Shown one piece after another: positions 25,981 through 34,157 of a DNA stretch of 64,000 bases. Source of the DNA: Blautia sp. (GTDB lineage Bacteria; Bacillota; Clostridia; Lachnospirales; Lachnospiraceae). The stretch's first letter is position 1, and every line of letters starts with the position of its first letter. A program made the position numbers and the translations under genes. The DNA is taken from assembly GCA_023663685.1 (NCBI GenBank), contig JAMPHB010000001.1, positions 213,436 through 277,435 on the forward strand, read 5' to 3'. Under the pieces are notes generated by a model, which did no database searches, was not told the DNA's origin, and was given only the letters and a program-made list of their open reading frames with translations.

Positions 25981-26941
25981 GTATAATCAGCCGGAAGCAA
26001 TATTGGAACAGTATGATCTGGAGATCAATCAGATTACCAGGGGAAGAGGCGCATACATCTGCGATACAGGCTGCGGAATGAAGCTGCTTGTGCCCTTCCG
26101 TGGATCGAAGGAGCGGGCAGCATTTTTGCTCGAAGTTCTGAAAAGACTGGAGGAGGCGGGTTGCGCGGTAGAGCAGATCGTCCCCACGAAAGAGGGGGAG
26201 CCGCTGGCGGAGGACGAGACCGGAGGCCGCTACTGGCTCAAGACCTGTGTGACGGGGAGTGAATGCTCCACCAGCAGGGAGAGCGATATGGTAAAGGCTG
26301 TGCGTCTGCTCGCCGGGCTTCACACGGCAATCGAGGCGTGCGCCTTTGAGGTGCCGGATTTCATGGTGAACGACAGGAACGAGCCGGGACAGATCTACGA
26401 ACGGCATTACAGGGAGCTGGCCAGGCTGAAAAACTATATCAGGGGGCGCAGGAGCAAAAACGCCTTTGAGCGGAGCTTTCAGGAGCAGTATCCCCGCTAT
26501 ATCGAGGAGGCGGCGCGTGCGCTGGAGCTGATGGGACAGCAGGACGTACCCTACCGGCTCTGCCACGGGGATATGAACCAGCACAATGTTGTGCGCACGC
26601 CTGCCGGGCTTCGGATTATTAACTTTGAAAATATGTGCTGGAATCCGGCAGTATCGGATCTTGCGAATTTTTTGCGGAAGCTGCTGGAAAAAAACAACTG
26701 GAACAGCGGGCTTGGAATGCGTCTGCTTGCCGAGTACCGGAGGCTGCGTCCCCTTGCGGGGGAGGAGCTTTTCCATCTTTACCTGACGCTGCTTTTCCCG
26801 GAAAAGTTCTGGAAGATCGCAAACCACTACGCCAATTCCCACAAGGTGCTTTCCGGGAGGGATATGGAAAAGCTGGACAAAGTGATTGCCCAGGAGGGCG
26901 CAAGGAGCATTTTTTTAGAAAAGCTATTTTCAATTGTGTGA
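25979..26941 (+). CDS. CotS-like spore coat kinase / aminoglycoside phosphotransferase-fold protein
   Basis: A 320-residue protein-kinase-like (APH fold) protein. The catalytic loop is LCHGDMNQHNVV and the metal-binding segment is RIINFENMCWNPAVSDLANFLRKL, where the usual IDFD/IDFE Asp is replaced by Asn. The N-terminus ILEQYDLEINQITRGRGAYIC matches CotS/YutH-type spore coat proteins. TTG 25979 is chosen because this conserved N-terminus starts immediately after it and GGGAGGGG precedes it. Probable role is in spore coat assembly or phosphorylation. The replaced Asp may reduce kinase activity. Confidence 0.78.
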   Translation: MYNQPEAILEQYDLEINQITRGRGAYICDTGCGMKLLVPFRGSKERAAFLLEVLKRLEEAGCAVEQIVPTKEGEPLAEDETGGRYWLKTCVTGSECSTSRESDMVKAVRLLAGLHTAIEACAFEVPDFMVNDRNEPGQIYERHYRELARLKNYIRGRRSKNAFERSFQEQYPRYIEEAARALELMGQQDVPYRLCHGDMNQHNVVRTPAGLRIINFENMCWNPAVSDLANFLRKLLEKNNWNSGLGMRLLAEYRRLRPLAGEELFHLYLTLLFPEKFWKIANHYANSHKVLSGRDMEKLDKVIAQEGARSIFLEKLFSIV

Positions 26942-26961
26942 GAATCCTGTATACTAGGGGT

Positions 26962-28266
26962 ATGGAAAAAAAGCTTTGGACACGGTTAATTACATATATG
27001 CTGCTGCTCTCTCTGCTGGGGGGCTCCCTCGCAGGCTGCAGCGCGGCGGATGCGCCTGCGGAGCCCTATTCGCAAAGCTCCCCGGGCGTGCCTGAGAGTG
27101 CGGAGACAGAGACGGATGCGCCTGCGGAGACGGAACAGGCCGCAGAGGGTGAGGAGCTGTATCTGGTTGTGGAAGTTGACCAGATCGAGGAAAGCCTGCG
27201 TCTGTACCGCTACGCCAACGAAATGGAGTACCGCTACTACTACGGGAGCGGTACGCGCTTCCACGACAAGTACGGGAACCGCACGACGATAATGAATTAT
27301 CCGGTGGGCTCCGTGATTACACTGGGAGAGGTGGACGGCGAGGGAATCCTCAGAGAGGCGCAGATCAGCGATGCAGTGTGGGTCTACGACGGGATCACCC
27401 GCTTTTCCGTCGAGGAGGAGCGGAATGTATTTGAGATTGCGGACAGCCGTTACCGGTATGATGAGAGCACCTATGTCTTTTCCGGGGAGGAGCGGGTCTC
27501 CATGGGGGACATCGCAAAGGGGGACACGCTCTCGGTGGTAGGGCTGGACAAGCAGATTCTGTCGGTGAATGTCACCACGGGGCAGGGGGTGCTCGCGCTC
27601 CGGAATACAGAGCTTTTCGAGGGCAGCTATCTCCAGCTCGGCACGCGGATTTTTGCGGAGATCATGCCGGACATGCAGCTTTCCGTGGAGGAGGGCACTT
27701 ACAACCTGATCGTTGCAAACAACGGCTGGGGCGGCAGCCGCGAGGTCACTGTCACCCGGGGAGAGACGGTCACAGTAGATCTGGACGAGCTTAAGGGAGA
27801 CGGGCCGAAGCGGGGAAAGATCCAGTTTCTCATAGACGTGGAGGACGCGGTGCTGATCATAGACGGCGAGGAGCGGGATTACTCGAAGCCATTAGAGCTC
27901 ACCTACGGGGAGCATTCGCTGGGAGTCGTCGCCAGCGGTTACGACGTCTGGGTGCGGAACCTCTTTGTGAACTCGGAGGAGGCCACGATCGTGATTCAGC
28001 TTATGGACGAGGGTGTGGACACGGGCACAGTGACCACGACAGTGCCATCGGACGACGGAGCAAATAGCGGAAACGGCGGAAACAGTGGAAATAACAGCAG
28101 TGGAAACAGCGGCAGCAGTGGCAGCACGGGAGGGAGCGGAAGCGGCGGAAACAGCAGCAGCGGAAGCGACGAAATTGTGGACGCAATCCGCGAGCTGATC
28201 CAGTCCCAGCAGCAGCAGAGCCAGCTCGATGCCATACGGGATTTGCTCACCTCATCCGTGTTTTAA
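26962..28266 (+). CDS. Lipoprotein with PEGA-like domain and Gly/Ser/Asn-rich linker
   Basis: A 434-residue predicted lipoprotein: signal peptide LITYMLLLSLLGGSLAGC with lipobox LAGC. The middle part is beta-rich and acidic; residues about 260-350 (GKIQFLIDVEDAVLIIDGEER, YGEHSLGVVASGYD) resemble a PEGA surface domain. A low-complexity G/S/N linker (about 28060-28170) leads to a short helical tail, EIVDAIRELIQSQQQQ. Function unknown. The -10-like TATACT at 26950-26955 is only seven bases before ATG, so the mRNA may have almost no leader; AGGGG directly abuts the start, too close for a normal ribosome site. Confidence 0.75.
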   Translation: MEKKLWTRLITYMLLLSLLGGSLAGCSAADAPAEPYSQSSPGVPESAETETDAPAETEQAAEGEELYLVVEVDQIEESLRLYRYANEMEYRYYYGSGTRFHDKYGNRTTIMNYPVGSVITLGEVDGEGILREAQISDAVWVYDGITRFSVEEERNVFEIADSRYRYDESTYVFSGEERVSMGDIAKGDTLSVVGLDKQILSVNVTTGQGVLALRNTELFEGSYLQLGTRIFAEIMPDMQLSVEEGTYNLIVANNGWGGSREVTVTRGETVTVDLDELKGDGPKRGKIQFLIDVEDAVLIIDGEERDYSKPLELTYGEHSLGVVASGYDVWVRNLFVNSEEATIVIQLMDEGVDTGTVTTTVPSDDGANSGNGGNSGNNSSGNSGSSGSTGGSGSGGNSSSGSDEIVDAIRELIQSQQQQSQLDAIRDLLTSSVF

Positions 28267-28324
28267 ACCCGTTTCGTGACATATTGACGATTTTCGGGGC
28301 GAAATTTTGGTTGTTTTTAATTAC

Positions 28325-28351
28325 CAAAAACTCCCTAAATATGGGTTTTTA
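28325..28351 (+). terminator. Weak terminator after the lipoprotein gene
   Basis: AAAAA..CCC pairs with GGGTTTTT around TAAATAT; the stem has a two-base bulge. Confidence 0.4.
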
Positions 28352-28353
28352 CC

Positions 28354-28382
28354 TTGACAAACCATAAAAAAACAAGTATAAA
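28354..28382 (+). promoter_or_regulatory. Sigma-A promoter of the HU gene
   Basis: TTGACA at 28354-28359 and TATAAA at 28377-28382, spacer 17 bp; leader of about 65 nt rich in A/T. Confidence 0.8.
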
Positions 28383-28453
28383 TAGATTTGTAATAATTTG
28401 AGAGAAGGACTCAAGTTATAAATTTATGAACAATCCATAGGAGGAATTTGGAC

Positions 28454-28726
28454 ATGAACAAAGCAGAATTAGTTGCAGCAATCGCTGAGAAGGCAGGAAT
28501 TTCCAAGAAGGACGCAGAGGCGGCAGTTAAGGCATTTACCGAAGTGGTTACCGAGGAGCTTAAGAAGGGTGAGAAGATTCAGTTAGTCGGATTCGGTACC
28601 TTTGAGGTATCCGAGAGAGCTGCAAGGGTTGGACGGAACCCGCAGACGAAGGAGGAAATCAAGATTCCGGCTTCTAAGGCGCCGAAGTTTAAGCCCGGCA
28701 AGGCTTTAAAGGATGCCATTAACTAA
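28454..28726 (+). CDS. hup: HU family DNA-binding protein
   Basis: A 90-residue nucleoid protein. [43 protein letters not shown] and the DNA-contacting beta arm with [13 protein letters not shown] are all standard for HU. The start is ATG 28454 after TAGGAGGAATTTGGAC. It has its own promoter and terminator, so it is likely expressed at high level independent of neighbours. It stands at the head of the conserved yabP-divIC-spoIIE block. Confidence 0.97.
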   Translation: MNKAELVAAIAEKAGISKKDAEAAVKAFTEVVTEELKKGEKIQLVGFGTFEVSERAARVGRNPQTKEEIKIPASKAPKFKPGKALKDAIN

Positions 28727-28744
28727 TTGATTTCGTTCATTTAA

Positions 28745-28771
28745 GGGAGCGCTGTATGCGCTCTCTTTTTT
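28745..28771 (+). terminator. Terminator after hup
   Basis: GGGAGCGC (28745-28752) pairs with GCGCTCTC around TGTAT, then T6. Confidence 0.85.
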
Positions 28772-28792
28772 GCAGAAAAAGGAGGGAGAGAC

Positions 28793-29032
28793 ATGCGGCT
28801 GGACAAGTTTCTTAAGGTGTCACGGCTCATCAAGCGCCGGACAGTGGCGAACGAGGCGTGCGACGCGGGCAGGGTGATGGTGAACGGCAGATCCGCCAAG
28901 GCGTCCGCTACGGTAAAGGTGGGAGACGAGATCGAGATACTTTTCGGGCAGAAATCCGTGAAGGTGCGGGTGCTTGCGCTTATGGACACGACCAAAAAGG
29001 AGGAGGCGAAGGAGCTCTACGAATATATATAG
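28793..29032 (+). CDS. rqcP: S4-domain RNA-binding protein RqcP (YabO)
   Basis: A 79-residue protein consisting of one S4 domain (MRLDKFLKVSRLIKRRTVANE, VMVNGRSAKASATVKVGDEI). Bacillus RqcP works with RqcH on stalled 50S subunits to add alanine tails during ribosome quality control. Its place between hup and yabP matches the Bacillus yabO locus. Start ATG 28793 follows GGAGGGAGAG. Confidence 0.9.
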   Translation: MRLDKFLKVSRLIKRRTVANEACDAGRVMVNGRSAKASATVKVGDEIEILFGQKSVKVRVLALMDTTKKEEAKELYEYI

Positions 29033-29104
29033 AGTTCTAAATCCTGCCCTTTCCTCATACATTAAAGGTAGCAGAGTATGATAGTGTATAGGAGAGCAGA
29101 GTAT

Positions 29105-29386
29105 ATGGAAGAAAAGACCATCAGCAAGCAGCACAAAGTCGTAATGAATAATCGCAAAACCGGCAGTTTTACGGGGATACTGGACGTTCTGTCCTTCGAT
29201 TTGACAGAAATCCTCCTGGAAACAGAGCTCGGAATGCTTCAAATCCGGGGGAAGGATCTTCATGTGAACCGGCTGAATCTGGAAAAGGGAGAGGTGGATC
29301 TCGACGGCGAGATTGAGTCCCTCACCTACTCGGAGGTGTCGGGTCTCGGAAAAAAGGGCTCGGTGTTCGGGAAGCTGTTTAAGTAG
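29105..29386 (+). CDS. yabP: Sporulation protein YabP
   Basis: A 93-residue protein of the YabP/YqfC family: EKTISKQHKVVMNNRKTGSF, GVLDVLSFD-like ILDVLSFDLTEILLETELG and IRGKDLHVNRLNLEKGEVDLDG. ATG 29105 with GGAG ten bases upstream is preferred over 29078. In Bacillus yabP and yabQ are needed for spore development. The stop overlaps the GTG start of yabQ by one base. Confidence 0.9.
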   Translation: MEEKTISKQHKVVMNNRKTGSFTGILDVLSFDLTEILLETELGMLQIRGKDLHVNRLNLEKGEVDLDGEIESLTYSEVSGLGKKGSVFGKLFK

Positions 29387-29781
29387 TGGAGATTTTTTCG
29401 GCGATCCCTGCGGAGCTTGCGCTGCTGAGGGGGGCGTTTTTCATGGGGGCGGGACTGTTTGTCCTCTATGACTGTCTGCGGGTCTTCCGGCGCATTGTCC
29501 CCCATGGGATTTTCTGGATTTCACTCGAGGACGCCCTGTACTGGATTGCGGCCGCGGGCTGGTTTTTCCTAAGACTCTGTAGGGATAACAATGGGATTAT
29601 CCGTTTTTATGTGCTTTTTGCCATGGCGGTGGGAGCTCTTCTCTATTATGTGCTGCTGGGGCGTCCGGCAATGAAATATATAAGCCTTTTGCTTCTTACA
29701 ATAAAAAAACAATTGAAAAAAGTGAAGAAAGCGATTACAATAGAGCTAGAAAAACGTGGAAAGCACGAGGATGAAGTATGA
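29386..29781 (+). CDS. yabQ: Sporulation membrane protein YabQ
   Basis: A 131-residue protein starting with GTG one base inside the yabP stop. It has three to four hydrophobic helices (LRGAFFMGAGLFVLYDCLRVFRR, LEDALYWIAAAGWFFLRL, FYVLFAMAVGALLYYVLLG) typical of YabQ, which sits in the outer forespore membrane and is needed for cortex formation. It overlaps divIC by four bases. Confidence 0.88.
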   Translation: MEIFSAIPAELALLRGAFFMGAGLFVLYDCLRVFRRIVPHGIFWISLEDALYWIAAAGWFFLRLCRDNNGIIRFYVLFAMAVGALLYYVLLGRPAMKYISLLLLTIKKQLKKVKKAITIELEKRGKHEDEV

Positions 29782-30083
29782 GAGGGAAAAAGCGGAGACG
29801 TAGAAGCGCGGGAACCATCAGCGTTATATTGATTGTGATAGCCTTTATGGCGGTTATGGCAGTGCAGCTGGCCCGCTTAAAGGAAAAGGATGCAAGGTAC
29901 GCGGCCAGGGAGCAGGAGCTTTTGATGGAGGCGGAGCAGGAGAGGCTGCGCAGCACGGAGTTAGATGAGCTTGAGGATACCGTAAAGTCCTCAGAGTATA
30001 TAGAATCTATTGCCAGGAGCAAGCTTGGTCTCACGAAGGATAAAGAGAATGAGATCATCTTTAAGGAGATAGAAGAGGAATAG
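29778..30083 (+). CDS. divIC: Septum formation initiator DivIC/FtsB
   Basis: A 101-residue bitopic protein: basic N-terminus MRGKKRRRRS, one membrane helix (ISVILIVIAFMAVMAVQL), a coiled coil of about 35 residues and the conserved ESIARSKLGLTKDKENEIIF tail. It acts in the cell-division complex with FtsL and DivIB. It is the last gene before the terminator at 30089. Confidence 0.92.
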   Translation: MRGKKRRRRSAGTISVILIVIAFMAVMAVQLARLKEKDARYAAREQELLMEAEQERLRSTELDELEDTVKSSEYIESIARSKLGLTKDKENEIIFKEIEEE

Positions 30084-30088
30084 AAGAG

Positions 30089-30117
30089 GGAGAGCCCGCG
30101 GAAGGGTTCTCCTTTTT
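30089..30117 (+). terminator. Terminator after divIC
   Basis: GGAGAGCCC pairs with GGGTTCTCC around GCGGAA (one G-U), then T5. Confidence 0.85.
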
Positions 30118-30172
30118 GTATAGGCTGTAGGAGACTTATCTAGCTTCCTCGAATCGCGGTGGAAGGAGGTTT

Positions 30173-30237
30173 TGGCGAAAACTTTTTTTGGGCGGGGCGC
30201 GATTTTGACAAGTATTTTTATCCCGCCGTCCTATAAT
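30173..30237 (+). promoter_or_regulatory. Spo0A-type promoter of spoIIE with 21-bp spacer and 0A boxes
   Basis: TTGACA at 30205-30210 and TATAAT at 30232-30237 are separated by 21 bp instead of 17. TTTGACAAG (30204-30212), read on the other strand CTTGTCAAA, fits the 0A box TGTCRAA and covers the -35. A second match TGGCGAA lies at 30173-30179. This is the layout known for Spo0A-activated sigma-A promoters of Bacillus spoIIE and spoIIG. Confidence 0.75.
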
Positions 30238-30292
30238 CCTTGATTGACTACCCCCGGGAGGAGCCCGGAGGGAATAATTGAGGAGGCGAACT

Positions 30293-32164
30293 ATGAACAC
30301 AAAAAGAAACTGGACGGAAATACTGGGAAAAGGGGGCTATGCACTCTTAGGCGCGATGAGCAGCCTGCTGTGCGTGATGGGCTGTTACCCGCTGGTGCCT
30401 GCGTTCTACGCGGCCTGCTGTCTGCAGAGGAGAAGGAGCGTGTTTCTCTACATAGGCCTGTTTGCGGGCATGGGGCTGTGTATGCCGGTGAGCGCAGCTG
30501 TGAAGTATCTGTTTATCATACTGGTGGTGTCTGTGGGAATCCGTTTCTATCTGTGGGCGAACCGCCGCTGCAGCGGCTGGATGGCGGGGATGATTGCAGG
30601 ACTTTCCACCGTTGCGATGAATTGCAGCGGTATGGCGCTCACAAGAATGGACCAAAACGAGCTGATCTTAGGCGTCAGCGAGGGCGTTGTCGTGTTCGGC
30701 ACGGCTGTGCTGTTCTACTATATCCTGCAGATGCTCACTGAGCTGGGGCGCAATTTTGCCGACAGCAGGGACGGGGAGCAGACGCCCCAGCAGGAGTTTT
30801 ATGACAGGGGGCGCATGAGTGCCTTTGCCGAGGCGGTGGACGAGCTGTCGGCAGTGTTTTCCTCCATGGGAAGAAAGCAGGAGCTGACCGGGCACGAGAG
30901 CGTGTCCGCCCTCGAGCGGGAAATCACCGGGAAGCTGTGCGCAGCCTGCGACGGCTGTGCGCTGTGCTGGGAACAGCCGGGCAGTAACCTCTCGGACAAA
31001 ATCCAGAGGATGCTGCAGGCAGTCATCGCCCACAGACCCAAAGAGGATATCCTAAGACAAAACTATATGGAGGAGTGCCCCCGCTACCCGGGGATGGTGG
31101 AGGAGGCCATCTGGGCGTTCTCCCGCATGGAGCTGAACGAGGCGTGGTACAGGAGGCTCCAGAACAACCGCAGGCTGATCGCAGACCAGCTCGACGCCAT
31201 GGCAGACCTCATGCAGGACTGGACGAAAAAACGCCGCTGTCTCGACGGCACGAACCGGATGCTTCTGGCGCGCATCGGCTTCGAGGCAGGGGAGCGGGGA
31301 CTGATCGCGGAGCATGTCCACATCTACGAGGACGAGGGCGGGCACATGCTGATCACAGCGCAGGTCTCGGGAAAATGGGGCGGCGGCATCCCCAGCAAAA
31401 ATTATGTGCGGGCGCTGGAGAAGGCCAGCGGGATGCGCCTGCGGCTGGAAAAGGGAGCGCGGAGCATACTCACAAAGGAGCCGGTGGCAGTGACCGTCTA
31501 TGAGGACAGCCGATATTACGCCATGTCCGGCGTCTCCGGGCAAAAGCAGGACGGCGCATCAGTCAGCGGCGACAATTTCTCACTGTTTACACTGGAGAAC
31601 GGGCAGTATGAGATCTGTCTGTCCGACGGCATGGGCTCCGGCCCCGCAGCCGCCAAGGAGAGCGAGCTGGTGGTGGAGCTGATGGAGAAATTCATGGAGG
31701 CTGGCTTTTCGCAGGAGACGGCAATCCGCATGATGAATTCCGCCATGGTCATGCAGGGGGAGGACGATTCCTTTTCCACCATGGATCTGGCGGCCATTGA
31801 TCTGCACACCGGAAGGCTGACCCTCACAAAAATCGGGGCGGCGGCATCCTTTCTGCGCAGCGGCGGGGAGACGGAATGCTTAAGCTGCCCCTCCCTGCCT
31901 GCGGGATCTGTGACGCAGACCGCGCCGCCGATGGAGAGGCATATGAAAAACGGAGATTTCCTTGTCATGGTGACAGATGGTGTGCTAGAATATCTGCATG
32001 TGAAAAATCCCGAGGAGAAGCTGACCGATATTATCAGCGAGGTGCGGACAGAGAATGCGGGGGCGATGGCGAAGGCCATCTTAGAGCGCGTCATGCTCTT
32101 TACGGGCGGTCACGCCCTTGACGATATGACAGTGATCGTGACGTGCCTCTGGGAGCAGGAATAG
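30293..32164 (+). CDS. spoIIE: Stage II sporulation protein E (PP2C phosphatase)
   Basis: A 623-residue membrane phosphatase that dephosphorylates SpoIIAA to switch on sigma-F in the forespore. ATG 30293 is preceded by GAGGAGG. The N-terminal ~150 residues hold about five or six hydrophobic segments, fewer than the ten of Bacillus SpoIIE (827 residues). The PP2C domain carries the metal-binding aspartates in LSDGMGSGPAAAKES, SFSTMDLAAIDLHTG and MVTDGVLEYL. It is followed 10 bp later by tilS. Confidence 0.94.
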   Translation: MNTKRNWTEILGKGGYALLGAMSSLLCVMGCYPLVPAFYAACCLQRRRSVFLYIGLFAGMGLCMPVSAAVKYLFIILVVSVGIRFYLWANRRCSGWMAGMIAGLSTVAMNCSGMALTRMDQNELILGVSEGVVVFGTAVLFYYILQMLTELGRNFADSRDGEQTPQQEFYDRGRMSAFAEAVDELSAVFSSMGRKQELTGHESVSALEREITGKLCAACDGCALCWEQPGSNLSDKIQRMLQAVIAHRPKEDILRQNYMEECPRYPGMVEEAIWAFSRMELNEAWYRRLQNNRRLIADQLDAMADLMQDWTKKRRCLDGTNRMLLARIGFEAGERGLIAEHVHIYEDEGGHMLITAQVSGKWGGGIPSKNYVRALEKASGMRLRLEKGARSILTKEPVAVTVYEDSRYYAMSGVSGQKQDGASVSGDNFSLFTLENGQYEICLSDGMGSGPAAAKESELVVELMEKFMEAGFSQETAIRMMNSAMVMQGEDDSFSTMDLAAIDLHTGRLTLTKIGAAASFLRSGGETECLSCPSLPAGSVTQTAPPMERHMKNGDFLVMVTDGVLEYLHVKNPEEKLTDIISEVRTENAGAMAKAILERVMLFTGGHALDDMTVIVTCLWEQE

Positions 32165-32174
32165 AGAGGCGGAT

Positions 32175-33596
32175 ATGCAAAAGAAGGTGCGAAGGTTCAT
32201 GGAACAGTGGAATATGGCAGAGCCCGGGGAGAGTCTGCTCGTGGGGCTGTCCGGGGGAGCGGATTCTGTCTGCCTGTGCCTGGTTTTGCAGGAGCTGGCA
32301 GCGTCCATGGGCTATACCGTGTGCGCGGTGCATGTGGAGCACGGCATCCGGGGGGAGGAGAGCCTGCGGGATGAAGCGTTTGTCCGCGCATTCTGCGAGG
32401 CGCAGGGGATTGCGCTTACCGTGCGCCATGTCTGCGTGCCGGAGTATGCCAGGGCTCACCAGCTTGGGACAGAGGAGGCGGCACGCATTCTGCGGTATGG
32501 GATATTTGCGGAGCTTGCGGGGGCAGGTCACCGTGTGGCGCTGGCGCACCACATGGAGGATAACGCAGAGACAATGCTCATGGCGCTGGCGAGGGGCAGT
32601 GGCTTAGACGGGCTGTGCGCCATGCCTCCGGTGCGAAGGGACGGGGAAACCTGCTATATCCGCCCGTTTCTTAGCGTCAGCAGAGGGGAGATAGAAGCGT
32701 TTCTGGCAGAGCGGGGGCAGAAGTATTGTGTGGACTCCACGAACGAGGAGACAAAATACACAAGAAATTACGTCCGCTCGAAGCTTTTGCCGGAGCTTGC
32801 GCATGTGAATCCCCAGGCAGTCGTTCATATGAACCGGACCGCGTTCCGGCTCATGGAGCTCAGGGAGTACATGGAGCAGGAGACAGAGGCGGTGTACGGG
32901 CGGATTGTCCGTGTGGCATCCGGAGGAGGCCTGCGGCTTTCGGCAAAGGAGTTAGGGCAGCTTCCCCGCGCGCTGCAGACGCGCGTCATATACCGTGCCC
33001 TCGGGGAAGCGGCGGGCGCGAGGCGGGATCTTGCGGCCGTCCATGTGGAGGCGGTGCTTGCACTTTTAAAGAGGCAGTCCGGGCGGCGGATCAGGCTGCC
33101 CGGGAACCTGCTGGCGTACCGGGAATACGGGGACATCGTGGTCAGCCCGGCGGCGGACGGCAGGCAGCTTTCCGAGATTATTGTCACGCCGGAGCAGATA
33201 GCGGCGCTTGCCGCAGACGGCGGGACGCTGGTGCTCCCGGCAGGGGAGGAGGGCGGCACGCTCACGCTCACCACCTTTCCCTACGGGGGGAAAAGCGAAG
33301 AAATTTCCACAAAAATGTATACGAAATGGTTTGATTGTGATATGATAAAAGATGGATTTTCCATACGCGGCCGGAGAGCGGGCGATTTTTTCCGGCTGGG
33401 CACAGGGCACCGCAAGAAGCTGAGCGACTATTTTGTGGACGAGAAGCTTCCCGCGGGGCAGAGGGATCAGGTGCCGCTTCTGGCAGCTGGTTCGGAGGTG
33501 CTCTGGCTGATCGGCTGGCGCATGGGAGCAGGCGCGATGGTAACGGAGCGCACGAGGACAGTGCTCTCCGCCACATATGAAAAGGGAGAGACATGA
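32175..33596 (+). CDS. tilS: tRNA(Ile)-lysidine synthetase
   Basis: A 473-residue PP-loop enzyme that makes lysidine at position 34 of tRNA-Ile(CAU). The ATP-binding P-loop is GLSGGADSVCLCLVL, and VHVEHGIRGEES and LAHHMEDNAETMLMALARGSG are standard TilS motifs. The C-terminal domain (SIRGRRAGDFFRLGTGHRKKLSDYF) is present. Its stop overlaps the start of hpt by four bases. Confidence 0.95.
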   Translation: MQKKVRRFMEQWNMAEPGESLLVGLSGGADSVCLCLVLQELAASMGYTVCAVHVEHGIRGEESLRDEAFVRAFCEAQGIALTVRHVCVPEYARAHQLGTEEAARILRYGIFAELAGAGHRVALAHHMEDNAETMLMALARGSGLDGLCAMPPVRRDGETCYIRPFLSVSRGEIEAFLAERGQKYCVDSTNEETKYTRNYVRSKLLPELAHVNPQAVVHMNRTAFRLMELREYMEQETEAVYGRIVRVASGGGLRLSAKELGQLPRALQTRVIYRALGEAAGARRDLAAVHVEAVLALLKRQSGRRIRLPGNLLAYREYGDIVVSPAADGRQLSEIIVTPEQIAALAADGGTLVLPAGEEGGTLTLTTFPYGGKSEEISTKMYTKWFDCDMIKDGFSIRGRRAGDFFRLGTGHRKKLSDYFVDEKLPAGQRDQVPLLAAGSEVLWLIGWRMGAGAMVTERTRTVLSATYEKGET

Positions 33597-34141
33597 TGGA
33601 CGACCGCAGGGAGCATAAGATATCCGTTTATCTGACCGAGGAGCAGCTGAACAAAAGGATCGCGGAGATTGGAGCGGCGATCACGGAGCGTTTTTCGGGG
33701 GAGTCCGTGTATCTGGTGTGCATTTTAAAAGGCTCAGTGTTTTTTGCGACGGAGCTCGCAAAGCGTATAGAGCTGCCGATGACGATGGACTTTATGTTCG
33801 TGGAGAGCTACGGCGCGAGCACCCACTCCAGCGGTGTGGTGAATATCAAAAAGGATCTTGAGCACTCCATCGGGGGAGAGAATGTGATTCTTGTGGAGGA
33901 TATCATTGATTCCGGCAATACCTTGAGCCGCCTGCTGACGCTTTTTTCACACAGAAAGCCCAAAAGCCTCACACTCTGTACGCTTTTGGACAAGCCCGGC
34001 CGGCGCGTGGCGGAGGGCATACATGCAGATTACACCGGATTCGTGGTCCCGGACAGGTTTATCGTAGGCTTCGGTCTGGATTACGATCAGAGATACCGCA
34101 ATCTCCCGTATATCGGGTTTATTGAGGGCGAAGAAGATTAG
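33593..34141 (+). CDS. hpt: Hypoxanthine phosphoribosyltransferase
   Basis: A 182-residue purine-salvage enzyme that converts hypoxanthine or guanine with PRPP to IMP or GMP. The PRPP loop is VILVEDIIDSGNTL, and VCILKGSVFFATELAKRI and FVVPDRFIVGFGLDYDQRYRNLPY are family motifs. The start is ATG 33593 or 33596. The order tilS-hpt-ftsH is conserved in Firmicutes. Confidence 0.96.
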   Translation: MMDDRREHKISVYLTEEQLNKRIAEIGAAITERFSGESVYLVCILKGSVFFATELAKRIELPMTMDFMFVESYGASTHSSGVVNIKKDLEHSIGGENVILVEDIIDSGNTLSRLLTLFSHRKPKSLTLCTLLDKPGRRVAEGIHADYTGFVVPDRFIVGFGLDYDQRYRNLPYIGFIEGEED

Positions 34142-34157
34142 GTAAGGAGAGAACACA

